A DNA stretch of 64,000 bases, taken from NCBI RefSeq assembly GCF_000759025.1, contig NZ_JPOS01000090.1, positions 310,001 through 374,000 of the forward strand. The letters are read 5' to 3'. The notes under the pieces were generated by a model. That model ran no database searches. It was not told where the DNA came from and saw nothing but the letters and a program-made list of their open reading frames with translations. A program made the position numbers and the translations under genes. Source of the stretch: Phaeodactylibacter xiamenensis (lineage in GTDB: Bacteria > Bacteroidota > Bacteroidia > Chitinophagales > Saprospiraceae). Shown one piece after another: positions 51,601-59,325 of the stretch. Every line of letters begins with the position of its first letter. Within the stretch, counting starts at the first letter, position 1.

Positions 51601-54600
51601 CAATTCTGACGAGGGCACCGGATTTAGCTTTGAATGGAGCTCAGCCGACATCAGCAACTTTGTCAGCGGCATAAATACACTGATGCCTACAGTCAATGCC
51701 CCAGGCCTCTATCAGCTTGAGATTGAAAATGACAGTACCGGCTGCACCCGGATTGCTGAGGTGGAAGTATTGCAGGACACCCTCCCTCCAGTGGCTGATG
51801 CCGGAGCTGATACGCTCATTAACTGCTACCAACCCACTGTGTTAATCGGCAGCAACAGCAGCAGTGGGGGCGCAGATATACTTTATAGTTGGTCCGGGCC
51901 AACGGGAGGCATCTCTGGCCCTGCAAATGGACAATTCGCTGAAGTTACTGCCCAGGGCACCTACATCATTAACGTACGCAACACGACTACGGGCTGTGAG
52001 GCAGCAGATACCGTTTTTGTGGCAGCAGACTTCAGCTTCCCGGTTGCCAGCGCAGGCCCGGACCAGGAATTAGGCTGTGCCATTCCCGAAGTAACGCTAA
52101 ACGGTACAGGCAGTACCACCCTCAACACTATTTTCGAATGGACAGGCCCATGCCTGTCTGGTGATGCTACCGCTCAGGACATTTCTGCTACCTGCGACGG
52201 GCTTTACATCCTGTCTGTTACCGATACCCTCAACGGCTGTACCGAAAGAGATACGGCCCTCGTAACCCGGGACCCACTGAGCCCTAATGCCATTCTACCG
52301 GACAGCATTGCACTGTCTTGCCTGGAAGGGACAGCCCTGCTTGATGCCACAGCCTCGGAAGGCGACACATTTAGCTGGTTTTTCAATGGGGTGCCGATAT
52401 CGCCCGGAGGGCTTAGCTTCACGATTGATAGTGCAGGTATTTATACCTTAATCGCCAATAACGCCGCCGGCGACTGCCCGGATACCGCTTCCGTGGTGGC
52501 TACCCTGGACTGCAGCCCTGCCCTCCAGATTGCGGCGCCCGATACACTGACTTGTGCTATTACCACCATTACGCTGGATGCAAGCGGTACGGAGTCCGGG
52601 CCCAACATCACCTACACCTGGCTTGCCCCGGCCCCTGATTGTATAGAATCCGGAGCAGCCACCCTACAGCCAATCGTACGCTGCCCAGGCATTTATCAGC
52701 TTATTGCCACCAATACCACCTTCAGCCTCAGCGATACTCTAGCTGTTATTGTGCCTTCCAACACCCTGCCCCCCATAGCGGAAGCAGGGCCGGGTGACAC
52801 CCTGACCTGCCCGGAACCTACAACGATTCTAAGCGCTACCGGGTCAACCCTTGGGCCAGGCATTGGCTATACCTGGACCAAGCTGGACGATGAAACTTTT
52901 GTCAAAGACAGCTTCAGCATCTTCGTGAATGATGCCAGTACTTATTTCCTGACCGTGATCGACAGTACAAACGGCTGTTTCGCAGAAGACATCGTTGTCG
53001 TACAGCGCAGCAATAATCTGCCGGATATCAATTTCAGCTCTACGATCATTCCCTGTATGCAGGACTCTTTTTGGTTGCAGGCTTTTGTTGTACCACAGGG
53101 GCCACAGTACGTTTATGAATGGGAAGGCGGGATCATTCTGGATAGTGCGGATAGTGTTGCGGTATTACTGGACACGGCGGGCGTAGTGCGTTTGACAGTC
53201 ACCAACCCTGCCAATAACTGTTCCAGCTTCCGGGACGTGACTGTTATACAGCAGGAGTGCGTGCCCTGCCTGGACAGTATCCCGGCAGATACCCTGACCT
53301 GTGCCGCTCCGCAAGTCACCCTCAGCGGTAGCTTTTGCGAGCCTTGTATTGGTTGTACCGTTGAATGGACTACCATGAACGGGAATATACTCAGCGCCCC
53401 CGACAGCCTCTCCATTGTGGTGGACCAGCCGGGGCTGTATACCCTGAATGCGACCGATACCCTGGGTTTTTCTGCAAAAGTTACCGTTAATGTAGCTGAG
53501 TTTTCCAGTCCGCCTGAGCTAACCCTGAGCCCGAACCAGGAACTAAACTGCAAAGACACCCTGGCCACTCTGGCTGTCTCCGGGATGCCCGGCACTTCAT
53601 TCACCTACCAATGGTCAAGTGAAAACGCACCACTGCCTGAAGCAGACACCCTCCCTTCCATTGTGGTCACTCACCCCGGGCTTTTCTCCGTACTGGTTAC
53701 CGATTTATCGACAGGCTGTGAAAATACTGGAGAGATCGAGGTTGTAGCCGATACCGTTCCCCCTTTAGCTGATGCCGGGCCTGCACAGGCCCTGACTTGT
53801 GAGCAACCTACTGTCACCCTCGATGGCAGCGGCTCTGCCTTTGGCAATGCCATACAATATGCTTGGAGTGGCCCTCCGGTAAACATCCCTGGCGGAACGA
53901 CCTTCAACCCTTCCGTCAATACGCCAGGCTGGTATGAGCTTATGGTTACGGATACCACGACTGGCTGCACTAATTTGGACAGTGTTTTCGTGAGCCAAAA
54001 TACGGACCTGCCAGCAGTACCTTCCATTCCGGATACAGTGCTGACTTGTGCGTCGCCTTCTGTATTGCTACAGGGCAGTATTCCAAATAATACAGGTTAT
54101 AGTTCCTGCTGGTACCGCCTGAATGCCAGCGGGGTGCCCACCGGCCCTTGCGTACCAACGCTTGATATTGATGTCAGCCTGCCAGGGCAATATGGGTTTG
54201 AAGTCCAAAACGACACCTCAGGATGCACCAGTATGGCAACAGTGATTGTAGACCTCGACACCCTCGCTCCGGCATTGGAGGTAGCAGACACCTTATTGTT
54301 CCCCTGCAATAATGACAGCATTAGTATTACCGCAACCGCTACGCCGGCAGCATTGGTGACGTATCAATGGAGCAGCCCGGGCGGCCTGCCGGTACAGCAG
54401 CCGAATCAGGCTACTGCTACTGTTTTTCAGCCTGGCGTTTATCAGGTGCAGATTGAACGGGTAGACAATGGCTGCTCCACTGCACAGCTGGTCTGGGTGA
54501 ACGCTGACGACCGGGTCCCTGAAGTTACTGCCGGGGCAGATACGATAATCACCTGCAACAACGACCCTGTACGGCTCAGTGTGGACCTTAATACGGATAG

Positions 54601-56296
54601 TGGGCAGAGCGACCTGCAATGGACAACTCCTAACGGGCAAATCTTATCCGGGCCCCAAACCGCTACTCCACAAATAAGTGAGCCCGGTTGGTATTTTATA
54701 TCCGTTACGGACCCGGAAAGCGGCTGTAGCGCAACAGACTCCACCTGGGTTGCCGATGGCCGCATCGCCCCAGAAGCAGCTCTAACCAACCCGGGATTGC
54801 TTACGCTCAATTGCGATGCAGACAGCCTTTTGCTTGATGCTACTGCCACCACTGGCGGCACAGGCGCTGGCTTTTCTTACGAATGGCGGCGCGGCGCTTT
54901 CAATACTATTGGCAGTACCGCTCAGCAATGGGTAGCGGAAGTCGGAAACTACCGGCTGCTCGTTCAGGATGAAGGCTCCGGTTGCCGGGACACACTGCTG
55001 TTTCAAGTCGACGGAGATTTCGAACCGCCTGTCGCTGACCTGACCACCCCAAACCGGCTCAACTGTACCGTCACATCCATTATGCTGGACGGTAGCGGGT
55101 CAGAAAGTGGTCCTAACCTGGTGTATACCTGGCTGGACAGCAATGACCTCGTGCTTGCTCAGGATACGCTGAGGCTGACCGTGAGCACGCCAGGCGCATA
55201 CACCCTGCAAGTCACTAATGAGTCCAATGGCTGCTCATCCTTTGAAACAGTGGAAGTGGAAAGTGATGCAGACTTCCCGGAAATCAATATCGCAGTACCG
55301 GAACAGCTCAGCTGTAGCCGGACCAACGTCACGCTAAATGGCAGTGCTTCCACCGGCAACGGCCCCTTGCTCTTCAACTGGGCTGCGGAAGCGGGCGGCA
55401 TACTGACAGGGCCTACCGGACAGCCCACTGCAACAGCTACCGCCGAAGGCTCGTACGTATTAAGCCTTACGGATCAAAGCAATGGGTGTACAGTGGTGGA
55501 TACGATAGAGGTCACCGCCTCCTCTCCCCTTATCACTGATGTCGACTGGCTGGCACAAAGCCCATCCTGCCCCGGGGACCGCGATGGCAACATCCTGCTG
55601 GATTCGGTAGCAGGGGGTACGCCACCTTTCCTATCGGGTATCAACGGAGGAGCGCTGTCCGCCGATAACGCCTTCGTCAATCTGGCAGCAGGCACCTACC
55701 CTATCCTGCTTGAGGATGCTAATGGCTGTCAGTGGGACTCAACGGTGACGATTATGGCCTCGAGTGGCATCGATATTGAACTTGGGCCAGATACCACCAT
55801 ACAGCTTGGGCAGCAAATCAGCCTTGCTGCGGTTGTGGAAACCGGGACGCCGGACTCTGTCTGGTGGTGGCCTGCCCCGGGCATTCAGGAAGGCTTGTCT
55901 TACACGGTAGCACCAATGCTAACTACTATTTATCAGGTTTGGGCAGTAGATGTGAATGGGTGCGTGGACCAGGCTGCTGTCACCGTGAAGGTACTTAAGG
56001 AAACACCCGTTTATGCGCCAACGGTGTTCTCACCCAATGGCGACAACATCAATGACCGTTTCCTGCTCTACAGCCGGGATGGGCTCGGTACGCTCGAAGT
56101 ATTCCGGATTTTTGACCGATGGGGCAACCTCGTGCATCAAGCCAAAGATTGCCCGCTTAATGATGAAGCTTGTGGGTGGGACGGAACGTTCAGAGGAAGC
56201 GAGATGGATAGTGATGTCTTTACCTTCTATGCGGAAGTCAACCTCTCGGGTGGAGGCACCACCATTATTTCAGGTGATGTCCTCCTTTTACGGTAG
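48614..56296 (+). CDS. Giant T9SS type B surface protein with ~22 Ig-like repeats
   Basis: The 2560-residue protein has a signal peptide (about 1-22), a proprotein-convertase P-domain (about 30-190; VDNLVLTLTSPNGQSV, GIWTISIENTPSDYIGEITY), three short CDS-type repeats (about 325-475; GCDSLVQIDLTVLPP), about 22 Ig/PKD-like repeats of roughly 80 residues (about 475-2305; consensus LxC-x6-LDGTGSS, YxWS, GxYxLxVTDTxxGC), an SprB-like repeat (about 2310-2390) and a CHU_C sorting domain at about 2463-2560 (VFSPNGDNINDRF, IFDRWGNLV). It is predicted to be exported by T9SS and to act as a long surface adhesin or matrix protein. Repeat sequences differ, so recent tandem expansion is not obvious. Confidence 0.92.
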   Translation: MRRTCFLFCLALLSGTPLLFAQPCGLTDTLGIAVNSSPTYTYEVFDIFNDDLNAVDQGICGIDIRFAHQYVDNLVLTLTSPNGQSVTLIGPDTDQQFEFTFGSIWDISFVPCLEVPDPDPGSLFGWDNNQTGNFSNLNFYNGSYYPFQGCLEDFNTGPANGIWTISIENTPSDYIGEITYFQIQFCDARGLDCCFAEGGNLFADDLLTCEGDTILDIDPLLAFDNGQTPDTAIYGYTYLLGQDGIFIDTTDHPDLTGFAPGSYQICGLSYQLEDLDSLPEPDGMLTLDSIRNNLTGLEPRFCGELSDSCVQVTIVPLPTTELIEDTICLGDSLVVGDTTLTSTGFYEIELLSFAGCDSLVQIDLTVLPPVETNLTDTLCPGQFIAIGPNIYNTTGIFRDTLPSTAGCDSIIILDLTVLPPNIVDTTVTICQGEGFSVGDSLLTEAGSYSFFLTSTQNCDSTLNIIVEVLAPNASIAPAFDLTCITTEVNLDGTASTPSEQLTYQWYATDGTPLSTNATQTVNLAGDYVLEVSQMSTDMTVCTDFDTLTVQIDTIPPTADAGPPDTLNCTQGQVSLGTLAVPNPDHTYFWFTPGGNITSDIFQPTAVANEPGDYFLVVTDIDNRCSDTSMTIVLEDQSLPVVSPGSDTVLSCLNPEILLDGSGSSTGDEFAYEWRDAAGNLIQNGTTLFPTVSQGGTYQLMVENTLTNCRDSATVEVNYDTIAPRITLPLPDTITCTQPTVGIAATVTGAGAAPTYNWTSLGGNILTDPAILNITVDVGALYSLTAENTLNGCRDTATVAVQEDVTVTNAVLATPDTLDCSQPSITLDGTGSSSGPDILYTWSGNPQPPVSTNGFNATIDAPGTYQLIVTNTANACADTAMVNVALDTLQPLSTAGPDRTLTCDSTLVTLDGTGSSTGPQYDYDWVEIFGTGLVDTSTLQATVASAGVYMLVVTDTRNSCFDTSFAIVNIDTLSPTAAIATPLRLNCILPEVMLDGTNSDEGTGFSFEWSSADISNFVSGINTLMPTVNAPGLYQLEIENDSTGCTRIAEVEVLQDTLPPVADAGADTLINCYQPTVLIGSNSSSGGADILYSWSGPTGGISGPANGQFAEVTAQGTYIINVRNTTTGCEAADTVFVAADFSFPVASAGPDQELGCAIPEVTLNGTGSTTLNTIFEWTGPCLSGDATAQDISATCDGLYILSVTDTLNGCTERDTALVTRDPLSPNAILPDSIALSCLEGTALLDATASEGDTFSWFFNGVPISPGGLSFTIDSAGIYTLIANNAAGDCPDTASVVATLDCSPALQIAAPDTLTCAITTITLDASGTESGPNITYTWLAPAPDCIESGAATLQPIVRCPGIYQLIATNTTFSLSDTLAVIVPSNTLPPIAEAGPGDTLTCPEPTTILSATGSTLGPGIGYTWTKLDDETFVKDSFSIFVNDASTYFLTVIDSTNGCFAEDIVVVQRSNNLPDINFSSTIIPCMQDSFWLQAFVVPQGPQYVYEWEGGIILDSADSVAVLLDTAGVVRLTVTNPANNCSSFRDVTVIQQECVPCLDSIPADTLTCAAPQVTLSGSFCEPCIGCTVEWTTMNGNILSAPDSLSIVVDQPGLYTLNATDTLGFSAKVTVNVAEFSSPPELTLSPNQELNCKDTLATLAVSGMPGTSFTYQWSSENAPLPEADTLPSIVVTHPGLFSVLVTDLSTGCENTGEIEVVADTVPPLADAGPAQALTCEQPTVTLDGSGSAFGNAIQYAWSGPPVNIPGGTTFNPSVNTPGWYELMVTDTTTGCTNLDSVFVSQNTDLPAVPSIPDTVLTCASPSVLLQGSIPNNTGYSSCWYRLNASGVPTGPCVPTLDIDVSLPGQYGFEVQNDTSGCTSMATVIVDLDTLAPALEVADTLLFPCNNDSISITATATPAALVTYQWSSPGGLPVQQPNQATATVFQPGVYQVQIERVDNGCSTAQLVWVNADDRVPEVTAGADTIITCNNDPVRLSVDLNTDSGQSDLQWTTPNGQILSGPQTATPQISEPGWYFISVTDPESGCSATDSTWVADGRIAPEAALTNPGLLTLNCDADSLLLDATATTGGTGAGFSYEWRRGAFNTIGSTAQQWVAEVGNYRLLVQDEGSGCRDTLLFQVDGDFEPPVADLTTPNRLNCTVTSIMLDGSGSESGPNLVYTWLDSNDLVLAQDTLRLTVSTPGAYTLQVTNESNGCSSFETVEVESDADFPEINIAVPEQLSCSRTNVTLNGSASTGNGPLLFNWAAEAGGILTGPTGQPTATATAEGSYVLSLTDQSNGCTVVDTIEVTASSPLITDVDWLAQSPSCPGDRDGNILLDSVAGGTPPFLSGINGGALSADNAFVNLAAGTYPILLEDANGCQWDSTVTIMASSGIDIELGPDTTIQLGQQISLAAVVETGTPDSVWWWPAPGIQEGLSYTVAPMLTTIYQVWAVDVNGCVDQAAVTVKVLKETPVYAPTVFSPNGDNINDRFLLYSRDGLGTLEVFRIFDRWGNLVHQAKDCPLNDEACGWDGTFRGSEMDSDVFTFYAEVNLSGGGTTIISGDVLLLR

Positions 56297-56298
56297 GT

Positions 56299-56928
56299 TT
56301 AAGCCAGCACTTTCACCAGCTCAACGATGCCGGTGATGATGTTCTGAATACCGATGGCCATGACCAGGAAGCCCATGATGCGGCTTAGTGCGTTTAATCC
56401 GGCGACACCCAGTACCTTTTGCAAATAAGGGGAATACCGGAGTACACTATACACAATAGCGCCCATAGCTACCACTACAGCTGAAATAACCAGTCTTGGC
56501 TCCCAGGTCGTATGCTCAGCCTGAATGCTGATCAGGTAAGAAATAGACCCCGGCCCTGAAAGCAGCGGCATCGCCATTGGGGAGAAGGAGATATCGTCTT
56601 TGGTCAGCGCTTCCTGTTTCACTTTTTTGTCGACCGCCCGCCCTTCGGCAAACTTTCCGCTCATGAGGGAGTAACCGGACAGGAGAATGACCAATCCTCC
56701 GGCAATACGCATTGCATTGATGCTGATGCCAAAGAAGCTTAGAATAAGCGACCCGGCCAGGAAAAAAGTCAGCAGGATCAATGTAAAATAAAGGCTGGTA
56801 TGCAAAGCCGTCTGCGTCCGTTCCTGTTTGGTGTAATGCGGAGTCATCCCCAGAAATACCGGAATCGCTCCAAGCGGATTTACCATGGAAAATAAGGACG
56901 CCAGCACTGCTAAAAACAGCTCTAACAT
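56299..56928 (-). CDS. MarC-family integral membrane protein
   Basis: Start at 56928 (MLELFLAVLASLFSMVNPLG) gives 209 residues. The MarC/UPF0056 pattern is visible: MVNPLGAIPVFLG, ISINAMRIAGGLVILLSGY, SPMAMPLLSGPGSISYLI and IMGFLVMAIGIQNIITGI, with six TM helices. The role of the family is not known with certainty (proposed transporters). It is convergent with the giant gene, with 2 bp between stops. Confidence 0.92.
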   Translation of the reverse strand: MLELFLAVLASLFSMVNPLGAIPVFLGMTPHYTKQERTQTALHTSLYFTLILLTFFLAGSLILSFFGISINAMRIAGGLVILLSGYSLMSGKFAEGRAVDKKVKQEALTKDDISFSPMAMPLLSGPGSISYLISIQAEHTTWEPRLVISAVVVAMGAIVYSVLRYSPYLQKVLGVAGLNALSRIMGFLVMAIGIQNIITGIVELVKVLA

Positions 56929-57128
56929 GATTGTGTATACTTTTTGGGTGGCAAAAACCACTCTTGTTTAAAATTTAATTCCGAATCAAGCAAGATAAGT
57001 CCGAAAATCAAAATAATTGCCGGTTAAGCCGTACTTGAGTTTTCATATACACCTGTTGCCTTCTTAAAGTTTCCCCGGCAGCGTTAAATTTTTGAGTTTT
57101 TTCACCTGAAACAATGTTCATAAACAAC

Positions 57129-57157
57129 AAAAAGGGGAGCAGAAAAGACTGCTCCCC
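57129..57157 (-). terminator. Intrinsic terminator of the minus-strand unit
   Basis: On the minus strand GGGGAGCA pairs with TGCTCCCC around GTCTTTTC, and TTTTT follows. No annotated gene lies upstream on this strand, so it marks an unlisted transcript. Confidence 0.75.
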
Positions 57158-57183
57158 AGAAAAACACCTAAAACCCATATTCT

Positions 57184-57270
57184 TTACATGAAAAATTTCA
57201 TGCCATATTTTAATTTGTTGCGGAATGTTGAGCCAATTGCAGTTTTCCTGCTAATTGGCTTCAACGTCAT
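57184..57270 (-). CDS. Possible 28-residue basic small protein
   Basis: ATG at 57270 preceded by AAGGGGA encodes 28 residues (MTLKPISRKTAIGSTFRNKL then KYGMKFFM) with seven Lys/Arg and no acidic residues, stop TAA at 57184-57186, 27 bp before a terminator. The codons lie across two hairpins of the structured RNA, so the ORF may be incidental. No family recognised. Confidence 0.35.
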   Translation of the reverse strand: MTLKPISRKTAIGSTFRNKLKYGMKFFM

Positions 57271-57368
57271 TCCCCTTGTAATTGAACGGTTTTTTTTGCT
57301 CTGCGTTCAGAGAAAGATCACCGTTTTAGTTACAACCCTTTAGACTGAAGGAAACAACAAAGTCACAC

Positions 57369-57401
57369 ATTTTTTTATTTTTTTATTTTTTTATTTTTTT
57401 T
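57369..57401. repeat. Simple repeat (ATTTTTTT)x4
   Basis: Four head-to-tail ATTTTTTT units (57369-57401, last with one extra T) lie about 30 bp upstream of the probable pdxH promoter. Such runs can change length by slippage. Confidence 0.8.
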
Positions 57402-57427
57402 ACGCAACCGTAAAAGTAAAACAAGTC

Positions 57428-57438
57428 TACCTTATTTG
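57428..57438 (+). promoter_or_regulatory. -7-like box of pdxH
   Basis: TACCTTATTTG resembles TAnnTTTG with an insertion. It supports the start at 57492 over 57441, which would be almost on the transcript start. Confidence 0.3.
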
Positions 57439-57491
57439 CAGTGATATCAATCACGAATTTTTACAATGCCGTCTCCAAAACAGTTTTTTCA

Positions 57492-58091
57492 ATGGAAAGA
57501 TTTGACAATCCAGATAAATTCCTCCACGATGCCTGGCACCTGCTGATTAAAGCAGCGATTAAGCGGAAAGGCGATTACCAGAAACCCAGCGTAGCCACTA
57601 TTGACACTGATGGTTTTGCCCGTCAGCGCGTGATCGTATTGCGCGAAGTGGACTTGCAAAACCGGCAGCTTACCTTTTTCACGGATGCCCGCTCCCCAAA
57701 AGTGGGGGATCTTAGAAATCACCCCTATTTGTCTTGTCTCTTTTGGGATGAACGCAAAAAGGTCCAAATCCGAATGAACGGAAAGACCATTCTGGAACAA
57801 GGTTCGGAAAGTTGCCGTCAGTACTGGGACCGGCTTCCGGTGCAGGGGCGGTCCAGCTATGCGGCACTTTCAGCCCCTGGCACGCCACAGAAAACAGATA
57901 ATGTCCCCCTGCCCGATCATTGGCACGATGAGATGGACCTGCAGGAAACGGCCTACGCCTTTGAGCACTTTATGGTCATCAGGTCTCAGGTTTACAGAGC
58001 AGACCTTTTGCACTTGCACCACGAGGGGCACCAAAGGGCTAAGTTTAGCTATCAGGATGGCGCATGGGCTGGAAGTTGGGTGGCTCCCTGA
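57492..58091 (+). CDS. pdxH: Pyridoxamine 5'-phosphate oxidase family protein
   Basis: Start at 57492 (MERFDNPDKFLHDAWHLLIK) gives 199 residues. FMN-binding split-barrel features: SVATIDTDGFARQRVIVLRE, LTFFTDARSPKVGDLRNHPY, SCLFWDERKKVQIRMNGKT, and SAPGTPQ after the dimer interface. PdxH makes pyridoxal phosphate from PNP/PMP. The C-terminal motif of true PdxH (RLHDR..) is not seen, so a PdxH-like FMN protein is possible. The name pdxH is therefore tentative. Confidence 0.8.
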   Translation: MERFDNPDKFLHDAWHLLIKAAIKRKGDYQKPSVATIDTDGFARQRVIVLREVDLQNRQLTFFTDARSPKVGDLRNHPYLSCLFWDERKKVQIRMNGKTILEQGSESCRQYWDRLPVQGRSSYAALSAPGTPQKTDNVPLPDHWHDEMDLQETAYAFEHFMVIRSQVYRADLLHLHHEGHQRAKFSYQDGAWAGSWVAP

Positions 58092-58143
58092 GGCTCATTC
58101 TTTTTTTCGATAGACCAGGAGATTACCGCTTGCAGGCCGCTGC

Positions 58144-59325
58144 TTAGCGTGCGGGGTCGAGACGAAGCGGTGCTTTCAGCCTTTTCTCATCCCGTATCAA
58201 CTCCACCTCCACCAAATCTCCCGGTTCATACTTTTCAAGAATCAGGATCAGGTCGTTAGTAGATTTAACGGCTTCACCATCAATCCCAGTGATAATATCT
58301 CCCAGGACAATACTCCCATAACGGTCGCGCGTCGTTGGGCGGATACCGGCTTTTTCTGCACCACTGCCTTTGATCACGTCAATAACGAGTGCGCCGTCCA
58401 ATCCCAGACGCTCCACAATCTGCGGCCTGGCCAGCTCCACGCCCAGAGAGGGCCGCTTGAGCCGTCCAAACTCAATGAGCTCCGGCACCACCCAGCTGAC
58501 TACGTCGACTGGAATGGAGAAGCCAATCCCGGCTGAAGCACCGGAAGGGCTGTAAATCGCGGTATTCACTCCTATAAGGCGGCCAGAGCTGTCCAGGAGC
58601 GGTCCTCCGGAGTTGCCAGGGTTGATGGCAGCGTCCGTTTGTATGACATCACGGATCGGAATTCCTGCTACGGATTCTATTTCCCGGCCCAGCGCACTCA
58701 CAATACCTGTGGTTAGGGTTTGGTCCAGTCCGAAGGGGTTGCCAATGGCATAAACCGACTGCCCAACCTGCAAATTATCGGAAGTGCCAACCGGCATTGG
58801 CCGCAGGGTGTTCCGAGGCGCTTCGATACGCAATACGGCCAGGTCCTTCTCCGGAGCGACGCCAACCGGCACTGCTTCCCAGGTACTACGGTCAGCAAGG
58901 GTAACCGTAGCCCGGTCTGCACCTTGTATCACATGGTAATTGGTAATGATATGCCCTTTGTAGTCCCAAACGAAACCCGAGCCACTGCCTCTCGGGATTT
59001 CAGTAATATTCCGGCTGAAGTAATCCCGCCGCACATTGGTGGTGGTAATGTAGCATACCGAAGGTGCTGCTTCTTCAAACAACCGGATATTGGCGCGCTC
59101 CTGGGGATTGAGCCCATTAGAGGCGGCAGGTTCACGAGTGGAGGGCAAGTTGGCCGTCGCGTCCGTTTCCGAAGCCTTAGGGTCAGAAGTTTCGGCTAAT
59201 TCCTCCGATGGTGTTCCACCTGGCAAGTCAGCATCTGCCCGGGAAGTCCACGCAGCACCGGCAAAAAAACCGCAGCCAAGTAAAGCCAGCCAGATGAATA
59301 GGCTAAATCGATTGTTCATATCCAT
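58144..59325 (-). CDS. HtrA/DegP-type periplasmic serine protease with PDZ
   Basis: The 393-residue protein has an N-terminal hydrophobic signal/anchor (about 8-27), a trypsin-like domain with catalytic His131 (IITNYHVIQGAD), Asp161 (APEKDLAVLRIE) and Ser239 (INPGNSGGPLLDSSG), and one PDZ domain (about 290-390; LGVELARPQIVERLGLDGAL). A single PDZ domain makes it DegS-like in layout. It works in envelope quality control. Its ATG overlaps the stop of the upstream gene (TAATG at 59327-59323), so translation is coupled. Confidence 0.93.
   Translation of the reverse strand: MDMNNRFSLFIWLALLGCGFFAGAAWTSRADADLPGGTPSEELAETSDPKASETDATANLPSTREPAASNGLNPQERANIRLFEEAAPSVCYITTTNVRRDYFSRNITEIPRGSGSGFVWDYKGHIITNYHVIQGADRATVTLADRSTWEAVPVGVAPEKDLAVLRIEAPRNTLRPMPVGTSDNLQVGQSVYAIGNPFGLDQTLTTGIVSALGREIESVAGIPIRDVIQTDAAINPGNSGGPLLDSSGRLIGVNTAIYSPSGASAGIGFSIPVDVVSWVVPELIEFGRLKRPSLGVELARPQIVERLGLDGALVIDVIKGSGAEKAGIRPTTRDRYGSIVLGDIITGIDGEAVKSTNDLILILEKYEPGDLVEVELIRDEKRLKAPLRLDPAR

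Larger units (their letters stand above)
57129..57325 (-). ncRNA. Candidate structured RNA on minus strand ending in a terminator
   Basis: Four hairpins in a row on the minus strand: AACGGT/ACCGTT (57285-57290 / 57320-57325) enclosing CTCTG/CAGAG (57299-57303 / 57308-57312); AGCCAATTGCAG / CTGC-TAATTGGCT (57231-57260); CATGAAA/TTTCATG (57187-57202); and GGGGAGCA/TGCTCCCC (57134-57157) followed by five T (57133-57129). Neither flanking gene reads in this direction from here. It overlaps a 28-codon ORF (57184-57270), so it could also be the mRNA of a small protein. Confidence 0.5.
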
